DNA of 64,000 nucleotides from Armadillidium nasatum (GCA_009176605.1 SEYY01000772.1:1-64000), one strand, 5' to 3'. Counted from the first letter of the stretch, positions 12,001 to 31,243 are shown. Made by a program: numbers and translations. The notes: generated by a model from the letters alone, not told the origin.

Positions 12001-13189
12001 CTTTTTACTTAAATGAAATCCCAATTATTATTTTTACATCTTTTCCTTCTTCCTCGTAAACATTTAAGGTTTTTTTTCACATGTGAAGAAATTTCTTAAG
12101 TATGGATATATCACAGTTTTCATTTATTAGGTGAAGCAACTTATAAAGCTTATAATGAACATTTAAGGATTTTTTTTTCTATCTGAACACCTTACCTGCT
12201 GATATGCCTGTTCTAATTGGTCATTTAAATTTAATATGTTATCACAATTATTCCTTATCTCTTCATTGTTTTATAATATATGTCAATAATTTTCATTAGA
12301 TATATTCTAGGTGAATATTTCAATGGTTTATTATCAATATTTTGTGACGTATATTGAGAATAATAAGGAACGTAATCGTAATTATCATTTTTACATAAAT
12401 TTTTTGAATTGTACTTCTCATCTTCAATTTTAGAACGTTCTAAGAATTTTTTACAATACCAACAATAATTGTAAAATTGTTTGCTGAAAGCATATTGCAC
12501 CGTATCTGTTTTTCGACTTTTACAAGCCATGTAAGTTACCGGAATGTCTCCTTTAAATATGCTTCTACCAATTACTAAATATTTTATACCCTCTATTTCA
12601 AGATATATCTCAATATTTTAATATAAATTTTTTATTATAAATCAATTTTTTAATTTCAGTAATTTCTCTCCAACCGATCACAATGTCTCATTAACCCACT
12701 TTCTTTTATTTTAAAAAGCACTTGAATTAGTATTTTGACAAACCCGGAGAGAACAAAGAGAGCGAGAAAAGTGAAGGAGGTTGTTTCCAATGCATCTGCT
12801 CCTTTTCACTCAATTTTTGGAAGTGTGTTCTAGTGCCGGAATGTCTCCTTTAAATATACTTACACCAATAATTAAATATTTTATACCCTCGATTTCAAGG
12901 TATATCTCCATACTTTATCATAGATTTTTTTATATACATCAATTAATAAAATTGTTTTGAAGGGAAAGGACGTAAAGAGACTGAAGGGGCTGGTGAAACT
13001 TGATGTAAAAACGTAAAGATTTTGAACAATTTTCAAGTAAAATGAAGGGGAAGGGAAATGTTCTCTACTTAGAAAAAAACGTTCACAGATACTCTTACAA
13101 AATGAAGGGGGTGGTCTAAAAATACAGAGACTGTCCCTAAAAAAGTACAAATATTGAAGGTGTTATGGTACCCTAGTTTTCCCTACTAC

Positions 13190-13190
<1 letters not shown>
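12000..13190. other. AT-rich region with a direct repeat pair, otherwise unassigned
   Basis: Two direct repeats begin 'CCGGAATGTCTCCTTTAAAT' at 12539 and 12836 (offset 297). Each is about 110 bases, roughly 85% alike by eye, and separated by about 185 bases. A Cys/Tyr/Lys-rich frame on the minus strand (12530-12255) begins 'MACKSRKTDTVQYAFSKQ'. I do not recognise it, but it may belong to the neighbouring fossil. Confidence 0.4.
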
Positions 13191-14469
<1,279 letters not shown>

Positions 14470-14615
14470 CAGCAATGACGTCAACTTCGGCAGCCGCGGA
14501 GAAGCCCCGGGGGGAGGCTTCCAAAAATAGCCTCATCTACCTCTTCCCCCATCGCTACTTGGGAGTTGGGTGCTTCCGGCGATGGGTATGATGCCACCAA
14601 GACACAGCTGCCGGC

Positions 14616-15671
14616 TTGTCCTGTGCACGGTCTATTTTTTTCATTAATTTCTGCAACATTTGCGGCCTACATTCCAATTTCCACTTTATAGAACACCTCT
14701 CTTCTTCTAGACCTCACCTCTTATTCTTGACCGAAACTCAGATGTTTGAGCTTTCTGATAGCAAACCCTATTATGTTTACTCCTACTGTCTCTATCCTGT
14801 ATTTTCAGCCAAAGGCGGTTGTTGTGCATACTTGCGCAACGATGTCGTTTGCTCTCGTCTCTCTAATTTGGAGTCTTCCGAATTTTCCACCTTATGGCTT
14901 AGGCTCTCTAGCCATTCTACGACTAAATTCATTTGTTCTCTTTATTTGTCTCCTAATTCTACTGACTATTCTAAATTCTTCGACTATTTAAACTGCAAAA
15001 TAGAGCACATTCTCTCTTCTTCTCTTTTCTCACAAATCATCATATTAGGTGATTTCAATGTTCACCACTGCCAATGGCTTTCTTCTAGTTCTCATGATGC
15101 AGCTGGTGAACGTGCCTTCCATTTCGCTATCCAAAACGACCTTGAACAGTTGGTGCATCTCCCTACTCGAATCCCTGATCGTCTTGGAGACGAACCTAAC
15201 ATTCAAGACCTTTTCCTAATTTCTAATCCTTCTCCTGATACTGTTAAATTTTTTCCTCCTCTGGGTTCCTCCGATCACCTTCTTATCTCTGTATCCTCTT
15301 CTACCTTTTCAAGTCTTCCACAGGAAAGACTTTCTTCTATTGAAAGGAAACGTTTGTGGCACTTCGGTGCCGCAAGCTGGTCGGACTTGCGGTCGTACTT
15401 CTTCGATTTCCCGTGGAATGATTATTGCTTCCGTGTTAGGGGTCCCTCGGAGTGTGCAGAGCGCATAACCGATGTGAATCTCTCTCGCATGGAGGAATGC
15501 ATTCCATATTGTTTCCCTTCTACTAAATCTAGCAAACCTTGGTTTAACTCTACTTTTTCTCGTGCTATCCGTCGCAAGGAGGCTGCCTTCAGGGATAACC
15601 GTCGTCTTCAAACTCCAGAAACTCATTCAACTTATATTTCATCCCGGATTCGTTCAAAATCTATTCTTTGA
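14616..15671 (+). pseudogene. LINE-A endonuclease domain (copy A1)
   Basis: An open stretch of 351 codons. Motifs in order: '[20 protein letters not shown]', 'LLFLTETQ' (metal-binding Glu), '[20 protein letters not shown]', '[17 protein letters not shown]', '[20 protein letters not shown]' and '[14 protein letters not shown]' (catalytic Asp-His). The RT linker follows ('[19 protein letters not shown]'), then a stop at 15669. The start of the full ORF (14475) is separated by a frame change near 14590. It is an APE-type nicking enzyme as in LINE-B, and the two proteins are clearly related. Confidence 0.85.
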
Positions 15672-17290
15672 GATACCAAAAAATCTTTTCTCCGCCGCAA
15701 ATGCAGTAATCTTTCCGGTTCCTCTTCCTCTCGCCCTTTCTGGCATCTTGCAAAAAATGTTAACTCTAACTTTTCTTCTTCATCTTTCCCTCATTTAGTA
15801 TCTTCTGACGGTTCAACTGCCGTTTTGCCTTCCTCTAGAGCTGAACTCTTTGCTCAAACTTTTGCTTCTAATTCAACATTAGACGATTCTGGATCTGTTC
15901 CTACTCCTTCAACCCCCTCCAACTCATTTATGCCTAAAATTGTAATTTCTTCATCAGACGTCATTTCTGCTCTTACTGAGCTTAACACTAAGAAGGCGTA
16001 CAGTCCTGATGGTATCACTCCTGTGGTTCTCAAAACTTGTGTTTCCGTTTCCGAGCTTGCACCCTGCCTTGGTAAACTATTTCGTCTATGTCTTCCTACT
16101 TTAACCTTCCCTTCTTGCTGGAAACGTGCGCTCATTCAGTCTGTGCCGAACAAGGGGGGACCCCTCTCAACTCTGTATCTATCGTCCCATTTCTTTAACC
16201 GTTCTTTCTAAAGTTTTCGAATCTATTCTTAACAGGAAGATTTGGAAACACCTCAATTATTCTAATCTTATCTCTGATCGCCAGTATGGCTTTCGTAAGA
16301 AACGCTCTACTGGTGATCTCCTTTCCCTTCTCCCTGACTCTTAGTCTTTCGGTCTTCGGCATTTCGGTGAATCTTTTGCTGTTGCTCTGGACATATCGAA
16401 AGCTTTCGATAGAGTCTGGCACAAAGCTTTGATTTCCAAATTTCCCTCTTTCGGAATCTATCCTTTTCTCTGTGACCTTCTCTCTAATTTCCTTTTTGGT
16501 TGTTCTATAGCAGCTGTTGTAGACGGCCACCTTTCTTCCTTTTAATCTATTAATAGTGGTGTTCCTCAAGGATCTGTTCTATCCCCAACACTTTTTCTGC
16601 TTTTCATTAATGACCTTCTCTCTGTTACTTCATCTCCTATCCACTTGTATGCTGATGACTCCACCTTTCATTACTCTTTTCATTTTGAAAGGCCCCCTTC
16701 ACAACGACAGTAAATTTACGACAGTAATTGAAGGTGGCCTTGGAGCAGTTGACCTCTGATCTATCTCGCATTTCAAATTTGGGAAGAAAGAACATTGTTG
16801 TTTTCAATGCCACCAAAACTCAATTCCTCCCTCTCTCTACTCGAAACAATCTTCCACACAACTATGATATCTTCTTCGAAAACACACAACTCAAACCTTC
16901 ATATCTCCTTAATATTCTTGGTGTTTCTTTTTCTCGTGATCTTTATGGAAAGATCACATTACATGTCTTTCTGAACAAGCTTCTAAGAGGTTGGGTACTC
17001 TGAGGCGTCTTCAGTATTTCTTCACACCACCCCAGTTGCTTTCTCTCTATAGGGTGCTGCTCGCCCCTGTATGGAGTATGCGTCACACATCTGGGGTGGT
17101 TCCACTCATACAGCTATCCTTGAGAAGGGGGAGTCTAGGGCTTTTGACTTATCAACTCTCCTGCTCTCACTAATTTTCTCCAATCTTTTTCTGCCCGTCG
17201 AACTGTTGCGTCACTCTCTCTATACTATCGCTATTACAATGGACACTGCTCTTCTGAAATCTCTCGTCGCATACCTCCTCCATTGAGAAG
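15672..17290 (+). pseudogene. LINE-A reverse transcriptase (copy A1)
   Basis: RT blocks lie in several frames: 'NTKKAYSPDGITPVVLKTC', 'SDRQYGFRKKRSTGDLL', motif A 'AVALDISKAFDRVWHKALIS', 'INSGVPQGSVLSPTLFLLF', and catalytic 'HLYADDSTFH' at about 16645. Stops and frameshifts occur near 16210, 16340, 16545, 16690 and 17000. The C-terminal 'MEYASHIWGGSTHTAILEKG' lies at 17071. Confidence 0.85.
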
Positions 17291-17521
17291 AGTTCGTGCG
17301 ACACCCGTTTCTACACAGTCTCATCCTTTCTCTATCCAACTTTCCGACCCAGACTTAACCGTTATGCTTAGTCTTACATATACTCTACTGGTAATATCTG
17401 GAATGCACTCCCTGTGACTTGCATACTTTCAAATGGTGTGTATCTGGACATGTTGGCCTTCTTTGATCTGGATAAAATTTTTCCAATTCCGGTGGAATTT
17501 GGTGGGCCTCTTGCCTTTGCC

Positions 17522-17945
17522 CTTTTGCTTTTCGACTTATCAACTCATTTTCTCACCAATCGTCTCCAATCTCTTTCTGCCCGTTGAACCGTTGCGTCAC
17601 TCTCTCTATACTATCGCTATTACAAAGGACACTGCTCTACTGAATACTCTCGTCGCAAACCTTCTCCATTGAGAAGGGCTCTTGCGACTCGTCTTTCTAC
17701 ACAGTCTCATCCTTTCTCTATCCAACTCTCTAACCCCAGACTTAACCGCTATGCTCAATCTTACATGTACTCTACTGGTAAAGTCTGGAACACACTCCTT
17801 TCATCTATTTTCCAAACTTCCTATGACTTACATACCTTCAAACGTAGTGTATCAGGTAACGTCGGCTTTTAATTTGACCTGGTTTTCTTTCCCCCTAACT
17901 CTGGTGGAGTTTTTGGTAGGCCATTGGCCTTTGCCCACCAGAGGC
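17522..17945 (+). mobile_element. Second LINE-A 3'-terminal copy in tandem
   Basis: Repeats 17146-17521 with roughly 90% identity by eye ('CGTTGCGTCACTCTCTCTAT' occurs in both). It encodes the end of the protein ('[20 protein letters not shown]', 'NGVGF'-like end at 17872) and the 3' UTR ending 'GGCCTTTGCCCACCAGAGG', then GA-rich sequence and (TA)n. Its 5' truncation point is about the same as that of copy A5 at 46553. Confidence 0.8.
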
Positions 17946-17954
17946 GAGAGAGAG

Positions 17955-18123
<169 letters not shown>

Positions 18124-18217
18124 TACCAAAGATTAAATAAAGTTATTGAGTAAAATTTCATATTTATTAATTTCAATATGTACTACACATTTCGTTATTA
18201 TTTCGTTTGTTAAACAG

Positions 18218-18371
18218 AATCAGTATTTTAGCCTCGGATTAAAAGGTGGGAGAGTTAGTTTCACTGTACAATTTGATCATCAAACGCAACTTGTTTTGAA
18301 ATCTGAAAAGAAACTAAATAATATGAAGGAACTTATTCAAATTCAAGCTGATGTTCAAATTTCTCTCAGAA
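18218..18371 (+). CDS. Laminin-alpha-like gene, LG-domain exon 1
   Basis: The acceptor 'TTTGTTAAACAG' precedes AAT at 18218 (phase 0) and the donor AA|GTAAGT lies at 18372. The 154-base exon ends in phase 1. It encodes '[20 protein letters not shown]' then '[19 protein letters not shown]' and '[12 protein letters not shown]'. This has the beta-strand pattern of a laminin G domain ('YFSLxLxxGRVxFxVxF', then 'LxSxKKLNN'). The split codon A|AT joins exactly to exon 2. Laminin alpha chains are secreted basement-membrane proteins whose C-terminal LG domains bind dystroglycan and integrins. Exons upstream of this one were not found in the window. Whether the gene is the LanA or the wing-blister type cannot be told from this part. 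Confidence 0.8.
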
Positions 18372-18374
18372 GTA

Positions 18375-18531
<157 letters not shown>

Positions 18532-18539
18532 CCATTCAC

Positions 18540-19025
18540 CTTTTCCACTCTCTTGGGGTGGTGCCCGTCACAGTTCGCTCACACCCACACATCCACACTC
18601 TATCTCTCCTCTCCCCTCACCACTGCCCTCCATCTCACTCTGTCCTCCGCGACTCTCCTACCTTCGTCCACATTTAAACCTCTCCTCCCCAATATCTCCC
18701 TCACCCCATCCATCCACCTCCAATTCTGCTTTCCCCTCCCCTTCCTCCCTCTAACTCGGATCTCATCACTCTACCCACCATCCCATTCTCATTAATTCTA
18801 CACATATACCCAAACCATCTTAATACTCCCTCTTCAGCTCTTCCCACTATTCCCCTCTTCCATCCACACATCTTTCTTATTCTCTCATTCCTGATTCTAT
18901 CTACCCTCCTTAACCCACATATAGCCCTCAATCCTTTCATTTCAAAAACTTCTAATCTTTTCCTAATCTGAGCATTCATCACCCATGTTTCACACCCATA
19001 CATTGCAGATGGCAGACACATACTC

Positions 19026-19033
<8 letters not shown>
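18540..19033 (-). pseudogene. LINE-C C-terminal domain
   Basis: 'LPSAMYGCETWVMNAQIRKR', 'EVFEMKGLRAICGLRRVDRI' and '[20 protein letters not shown]' match the C-terminal domain of RTE-like LINEs common in arthropods and other invertebrates, in which YGxETW and a basic 'RRVDRxRN' block recur. The frame closes within a Gly/Arg-rich tail near 18700. Confidence 0.75.
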
Positions 19034-20416
<1,383 letters not shown>

Positions 20417-20419
20417 CCC

Positions 20420-21955
20420 GTCAACAAATCACTAAAGTGTCTCTTCCATCTCTGCCCCACCTCCCTCTCTCCTTGCACCACATCACCATCTTCCTCCCTC
20501 ACTCCTTCTCCCCCTCCTCTCTCCTTGTACCACATCACCATCTTCCCCCCTCACCCTTTCTCCCCCCTCATCTCTCCCCCTCCTCGCTTTATTTACCTCC
20601 TTCCAAAACGTCTTACTCCTTTCCTTAAAATTCTCTGCCAACTTTCTACCCCACTCCTCTCCCACTTTCCTTTTTGCTCTTTTCACCTCCCTCTTCACCT
20701 CCCTACACCTCTCCTTATACTCTTCCCAATCCCTACCCTCCTTCGTACTCAAATACTTGCAGAAAGCCTCCTTTTTCCTTTTAACCGTATTCCCCAACTC
20801 TTCATTCCACCATTCACTCCTCTTTCTTCTACCATTACCTATTATTTCACCCCACACACTCGTCTCGCAACCTCCACCCACGCTTCCTTTAGTTTACTCC
20901 ACTCTTCTTCCACCCCTTCCACCTGACTCCCCCTAAACTCCTTCCATTTCTCCCTTATCCCTCTTGTGTATTCACCTCTCTTCTCCTCATCTTCTAACCT
21001 CTCCACCAGTATTATTTCCACACCCTCAAACTTTCTCCCAACCTCTTTTAACTTTTATTTTCACCACTACCAAATAATGGTCCGAAATACCCATCGCAGC
21101 TCCCCTCAGCACGTTGACATCCAACAACCTACTCCTCCATTCCCAGCTCACACACACAAAATCCAACAATCCCTTTTCCCCATTCACACCACTCCCCCAG
21201 GTATATATGTAAGTTTTTCTTTCTTTTCAAGCTACGTATTTCTAATCATAAGTCCCCTTGCCGCACACATTCCAACTAATTCAGTTCCGTTTTCATTTAC
21301 CTCTTCCACTCCAAATGGTCCTATTACCCTGTTCACCCTTCTTACACCCACCCTTGCATTCAAATCTCCCAACAGACAAACATGATCCCTACCTTCAAAA
21401 CCTCTCACACACTCACTCAGACTCTCCCAAAATCTCTCTCACTCCCTTTAGTTTGCTCCTACTACTGGTACATATACACAAATAAAAACCCAATACTCCC
21501 TTCTTAACCTTAATCTTACCCAAACTATTCTGGCTCCCATTCTACCTCTCCCTTTTACAAAACTCCACCACTCATCTCTCATAACAATTGCTACACCCTC
21601 CTTTGCTCTCACCCTCTCATTCACTCCAGCGTACATCCCTTTATATTTCCCAAATGCCAGATTTCACTTTCAGTTTCGTTTCTGTTAATGCTAGAATATC
21701 CAACCTCCCCTCCTCCTTCACAACCCCTACTTCTTCCCTCTTCTCTTCTTTGTTCACCCCCTTACATTTAGAGTCCCCACCTTTAATACCTCTGAACCTT
21801 AATTCCTTCCAGACATCTCAGCAATTTATACTCAATCACTCTCGAACCATGACGTTTTACGGTGGGACCCACTACCTAAGGATACCACCAGTTCCTAGAG
21901 GCCACCACCCCTACGCTAACTAAACCACCCCAAACTCACACCCCAACTCAATCTC
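20420..21955 (-). pseudogene. LINE-C endonuclease and linker
   Basis: Near the 5' end on the minus strand: 'KEGVAIVMRDEWWSFVKG', 'YWVFICVYVPV' and 'VCLLGDLNARVGVRRVN' (the GDLNA motif of APE endonucleases), then 'VIGPFGVEEVNENGTELVGM'. The linker follows ('KRSEWWNEELGNTVKRKKEA', 'ERSKTFWKEVNKARR'). It occupies at least three frames. Confidence 0.75.
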
Positions 21956-22099
21956 CCAATCACCAATGAATTCTCCCCAATTCCCAATATTTAAAAATAT
22001 TTAATCATTTCACAAAAAAGGAAAAATTAAGAAGACTATTTCTGTAAAGAAAAAAAAAAAAAAAAAAAAAATATATTATATATATATATATATATATAC

Positions 22100-22462
<363 letters not shown>

Positions 22463-22479
22463 AATTTTAATTTTGACCA

Positions 22480-22556
22480 TGTTCCCGACTTTCCCCTAAC
22501 TCTGGTGGAATATTAATAGGCCTCTGGCCTTTGCCCACCATACGTGAAATAAATAA
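22480..22556 (+). mobile_element. LINE-A 3' tail fragment
   Basis: 'CCCCTAACTCTGGTGGAATA' and 'GGCCTCTGGCCTTTGCCCA' match the LINE-A1 3' UTR. It ends in an (AAAT)n stretch and then (TA)n. Confidence 0.75.
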
Positions 22557-22560
22557 ATAA

Positions 22561-22792
<232 letters not shown>

Positions 22793-22802
22793 ATAAGGAT
22801 AT

Positions 22803-24895
22803 AGGGGGAGGACGTAGCTCCGTCCGAAGCGATCAAAGCTTAACAGCTGGGTGATAGGATGGGCTAGACCATCCCGTTTCATTCCGTTGCCCTTTGGCCC
22901 TTTCCTTTTCGCGTTTCACCTATTCAGAGCGTTTCATTCCGTTGCCCTTTGGCCCTTTCCTTTTCGCGTTTCACCTACTCAGAGGGTCTCTAGTGTACCC
23001 TCGTCTCACATGGGAGTGTCTATGTTCCCACTTCTCCTTCCCCCTACTCCCTTCTTACGTGCCTACAAATTTACAAGCGCCTACTCCTACATTACCTTTA
23101 AAATAACAAGAAAATGGCGAAACATAAAACTGCCTCGGAGATGAACGAGGGGCGGCATCCAAAGAATGCCCCTCATCCACTCCTTCCCTCATCACCACTT
23201 GGGAGTTGGTGCCCTCCGGTGATGGGGTTGGTGCGACCAAGGCCTCAATGCCGACTTGCTCTGGTGCACGATCTTCCTTTTTCATTAACTTCTGCAACAA
23301 TCGCGGTCTCTTTACTAATTTCCACTTTGTCGAATACCACCTCTCTTCTTCTAGACCTCATCTTTTGTTCTTAACCGAAACTCAGGTGATTGAGTGCTCT
23401 GACAGCAAACCGTACTCTGTTTCCTCCTAATGTCTCTATCCTCAATTTTCAGCCAAAGGTGGATGTTGCGCATATGGGCGCAATGATTATGTCTGTTCTC
23501 GTGTATCTAATTTGGAGTCTTCTGCATTCTCTACTTTATGGCTTAAACTTTCTTGCAACTCTACAACTAAATTCATTGTTCTGTCTATTTATTACAGACT
23601 ATCCAAAATTCTTCGACTATTTTAACTCCAAAATAGAACACATTCTCTCTTCTTCTCCTTTCTCCGAAATCATCATTTTAGGTGATTTCAATGTTCACCA
23701 CGGCAAGTGGCTTTCATCTAGTTCTCATGATCCATCTAGTGAACTCGCCTACCAATTTTCTATCCAAAACAACCTTGAGCAGTTGGTGCATCTCCCTACC
23801 CGTATCCCTAACCGTGTTAGTGATAAACCAAATATACTAGATCTCTTCCTAACTTCTTATCCTTCTCCTTACGCGGTTAAACTCTTTCCTTCTCTGGGTT
23901 CATCCGATCACCTTCTTATCTCTGTATCTTGTCCTGTCTTTTCAAGTCTTCCGCAGGAACGGCCCAAGCCTTCGGCGAGGAGACATTTCTGGCATTTCGG
24001 TGTCACTAACTGGTCTGTCTTGCGGTTGTACTTTTCAGATTTTCCTTGGAATGATTACTGTTTCCGTGGGAGGGGTCCCTCGGAGTGTGTAGAGCTCATA
24101 ACTGAGGTGATTCTCTCTGGCATTTAGGTGTACATTCCATATTCTTTCCCTTCTTCTAAACCTAACAAACCTTGGTTTAACTCTACTTTTTCTCGTGCTA
24201 TCCGCCGCTGGGATGCTGCCTTTAGGGATTACCGTCGTCTTCAAACTCCAGAAACTCATGCTACTTATATTTCATTACGGAATCGTTCAAAATCTATTCT
24301 TCGAGATACCAAAAGCTCTTTTCTCCGCTGCAAATGCAATAATTTTTCTGGCTCCTCTTCCTCGCCCTTTCTGGCATTTTGTAAAAAATAACTCTAACTT
24401 TGCTTCTTCCTCTTTCTCTCCTTTAATATCTTCTGACGGTTCAACTGCCGTTTTGCCTTAAACTTAAGCTGAACTCTTTGCTCATACTTTTGCCTTTAAT
24501 TCAACCTTATACGATTCCGAAGCTGTTTCTACTCCTTCAACCCCCTTCAACTAATTTATGCATAAAATTATAATTTCTTCTAATGATGTCATTTCTTCTC
24601 TCTCTGAACTTAACACTAAGAAGCCTACGGTCCTGACAGTATCCTTCCTGTGTTCTCAAAACTTGTGCTTCCGAGCTTACACCCTGACTTGGTAAACTAT
24701 TTCCTCCATGTCTTACTACTTCAGAATTCCCTTCTTGCTGGAAGCTGCGCACATTCAGCCTGTGCCGAAGAAAGGGGACCCATGTCAACCCTCTAACTAC
24801 CGTACAATTTCTTTAACCTCCTATCTTTCTAAAGTTTTCGAATCTATTCTTAACAGGAAGATTTGGAAACATCTCAATTCTTCCAATCTTATCTC
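22803..24895 (+). mobile_element. LINE-A copy A2, cut by an assembly gap
   Basis: The 5' end is complete by comparison with A3 and A4: all start GGG(G)AGGACGTAGC-like directly after TA. The 5' UTR carries a 55-base tandem duplication (22876-22930 and 22931-22985) that A3 and A4 lack. The ORF starts at ATG 23114. Endonuclease motifs: 'LLFLTETQ', '[17 protein letters not shown]', '[14 protein letters not shown]'. RT text reaches 'QPVPKKGDPCQPSNYR' and 'KIWKHLNSSNL' before the Ns. Many stops and frameshifts. Confidence 0.85.
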
Positions 24896-24995
24896 NNNNN
24901 NNNNNNNNNNNNNNNNNNNNNNNNNNNNNNNNNNNNNNNNNNNNNNNNNNNNNNNNNNNNNNNNNNNNNNNNNNNNNNNNNNNNNNNNNNNNNNN
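24896..24995. other. Assembly gap (100 N)
   Basis: Exactly 100 Ns, the conventional size for a gap of unknown length. LINE-A is cut on the left and a BEL/Pao fossil on the right, so the true distance and even the adjacency are uncertain. Confidence 0.98.
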
Positions 24996-27186
24996 GTTGT
25001 CAGGAGGTCCTCTTTCTTTGAGGACTATTCGAATTTTCTTCTCCAAATATGACTTCAATTTGAGAAGGAGTTAAAAATTTACGAACTGGTCCGAATGGAA
25101 CGAAACCATGGCAAGAATCAATAGCACTCCCTCTTAAACAATTGACTACTTTAAAATGCTTCATGAGATATAGAGCGTCTATTCCCAGAATACATTCTAC
25201 ATTGTTGACAATGTCACCATGACGGCCTTGATAGAATTGATCAGCTATCTTAAAATTATTTTTTCTTATATTATATACGCCTCTCATCAATCCCTTGACT
25301 TCAAAACCGACGTCAAGTTTGGGATCCACAAGAGCTGGAATTTGGGTATATGACCCACAACATAAATTCAATTCCAGATCAATGGAGTACATTGTTCTGG
25401 TTTGTTCTCCCAGAAAAGTTTTTACAGTGGTATTTTGACGTGGAAGTGAAGCAATATTTACTCCTAGCTTCTCCATGACACTTCCTTTGAAGTAACTTCT
25501 CTGAGAGCCAAAATCTAGAAGAGCCCTTATTTCTTGAATTTTATTCTCTCTTTTTACTTTAAGGGAGATGGTTGGAAGAATGTTGCCAGAAGGAGTAGAT
25601 CCTGTGTTAATACACAGATGACTTTGATGAGATTCATCCTCTCCAGTTTGTGCAAGAGAAGATGAAAGAGTAGGTGTGTCATCAGTTCTACGATGTTGAT
25701 CACTCTTCCTTTTTCCATTTGTTTCCGATGTGCAAAGGGCTGATATATGTTTCTTGCTTTTACAATAAAAGCAAGGGCGGCTAAGTCCATATCGCTTAGC
25801 AGGACACTGCTTAGATTTATGCTTTGTGCTGGAACAGCTAGAGCGTAGTTCTAATTCAATACAGCGCTCTTTTCTGGTGGCTGGATTCGAATAGATGGTG
25901 CAAGACGACATAAAATGTGCACCATCACACAATTTGCACTTTACAGATGATGATTCCGAAGAAACATTAGACTTTTTTGGAGATGTGGTGTTCTCTTGTC
26001 TGGAGTACGTGGAATTTTGAAAAGATGATGTTTTCTTTCCAGTTGAAGATTTTTTAAACGTAGATGTATGTGATGGATTCTTCCCTCTGATTCTTTCCAT
26101 AGATTTTAAAATCATATGGTAATTATCTAAGATGATGTTGATAGAAGGATATTCTATCTTTGTTTCGATTTTCAGTTCCCTTAGGAAGCTTGAGGGCAAT
26201 TTATCCACCACGATATGACTTAAAAGTTTACATCCAGCTGAACCCTCCTCCATAAAATCTAACTCAAATTCTTTAAGTTCATGTAAATGAGCACGAACTT
26301 CAGATATGAAAGTTCTCACTGCCTCAAGATTTTTGTTGTCTATGACAGGAGCTGTGTCTATTTTATGAAATAGACAATCGATTATAAAAGGCACATCAAG
26401 ATATAAATCTTTTAAAATTTGGAGAGCAACTTCATAGTTGTCTTCCACATTAGGAAGATGTTCTACATCTTTTAATGCCATACTTGATAGATGAGCCTTT
26501 AGATATTGAAGTTTGGCGGCGTCACTTAAGTCTCGCCGACTTCCGAAGACATTTTCAAAAGAAAGTAAAAACGATCGAAATTGGAAACGGTCAGATTCTC
26601 CTGAAAAAGTTTTACACTTTAAAGCAGGTATTTTGACCTCTTGCTTGACGGCTAGTCCTCTCAATATGGATTTTACCTCCGACTGGTTCTCTAAGTTCTC
26701 TTGTGAATTTGAGCCGGAGGCTGACGAATGGCGAGATGCTTTTCCATTAGATGAATGAAACTTGCTCATAACTTTCTGCTGTTGTAGATGATAGTGAGAC
26801 TCACTCACAATCTCCTCATTGAGCAAGATGTTGTCATATTTGATAAGACCAGAGGAACATATTAATGCCTCTATTTCTCCGTCATATTGACGCACCTCTA
26901 GAAGTCTTGACGATACTTCTTCCAACATAGACGATATGAGAGGTGAATTACTTCCGTCTGTTTGCATAATTTCCAATAGTTGTTTGAAAAGGAGAGTAAC
27001 TTTCCTTTTTGATACTCCTCTCATTATCTTGAGAGGGGATAACTTCTCCTTTACTTCTTCAATTTTTTTCTTCATTTCCTCAGGTTGGAGGGTCTGTTCT
27101 ACTATCTCCACGTCACTTGAGATAGAAGTTTCCATTTCTTGAAGAAGTGAGGATACTGAAGTAATGTCTTCTGTATTCATTTTCAA
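24996..27186 (-). pseudogene. BEL/Pao LTR-retrotransposon fossil: gag and protease
   Basis: On the minus strand a gag-like region begins near 27186. It contains the core 'IPALKCKTFSGESDRFQFRS' typical of Pao gag, two Cys-rich zinc-knuckle-like motifs ('CKLCDGAHFMSSC' and 'CFYCKSKKHISALC'), and an aspartyl-protease-like region ('IRALLDFGSQRSYF', 'ECILGIDALYLMKHF'). The remaining pol genes are not seen because the element meets the assembly gap. No LTR could be delimited. It is incomplete as seen here, but appears younger than the Polinton-like and Gypsy fossils. A minisatellite precedes it. Confidence 0.85.
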
Positions 27187-27209
27187 TTATTGTGTGCTCA
27201 ATAGAGCTT

Positions 27210-27600
27210 ATTTTCAATTTCCCAAATGCTAAATAGAGCTCGAAAGAGCTTTTTCTCAAATGCTCGAAAGAGCTTTTTCTCAAATGTTCGATAGAACTTT
27301 TTATCAAATGCTCAAAAGAGCTTTTTTTTTATCAAATGCTCAAAAGAGCTTTTTTTTATCAAATGCTCAAAAGAGCTTTTTTTTATCAAATGCTCAAAAG
27401 AGCTTTTTTTTATCAAATGCTCAAAAGAGCTTTTTTATCAAATGCTCAAAAGAGCTTTTTATCAAATGCTCAAAAGAGCTTTTTTATCAAATGCTCAAAA
27501 GAGCTTTTTTATCAAATGCTCAAAAGAGCTTTTTTTTTTTTTTTTTTTTGTCAAATGCTCCAAAGAGCTTTTTTTGTAAATTTCTTCAAAAGACGAAACT
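27210..27600. repeat. Minisatellite of about 24-30 base units
   Basis: About a dozen or more units of the type 'CAAATGCTCAAAAGAGCTTT' followed by a variable T run and ATC. Unit lengths vary mostly in the T run. The leftmost units are more diverged (GCTCGAAAGAG). It lies directly upstream of the BEL/Pao gag on the minus strand, in the leader position. Confidence 0.9.
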
Positions 27601-31200
<3,600 letters not shown>

Positions 31201-31243
31201 GCATCCAAATCCAGACGATACTTTTTATTTAACATAAAGAAAC

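Larger units (their letters stand above)
14470..17521 (+). mobile_element. LINE-A copy A1
   Basis: Starts about 5 bases before an ATG ('ATGACGTCAACTTCGGCAG') equivalent to the ORF start of copies A2 (23114) and A4 (45458), so the 5' UTR is missing. It contains endonuclease, RT and C-terminal sequence, and a first 3' end near 17521 ('GGGCCTCTTGCCTTTGCCC'). A second 3'-terminal copy follows immediately. Several frameshifts and stops make it non-coding. Confidence 0.85.

Noticed and set aside
22851-23144. Separate ORF1 of LINE-A in the 5' UTR
   Set aside because: The frame arises largely from the 55-base tandem duplication and is not kept open in copies A3 and A4.
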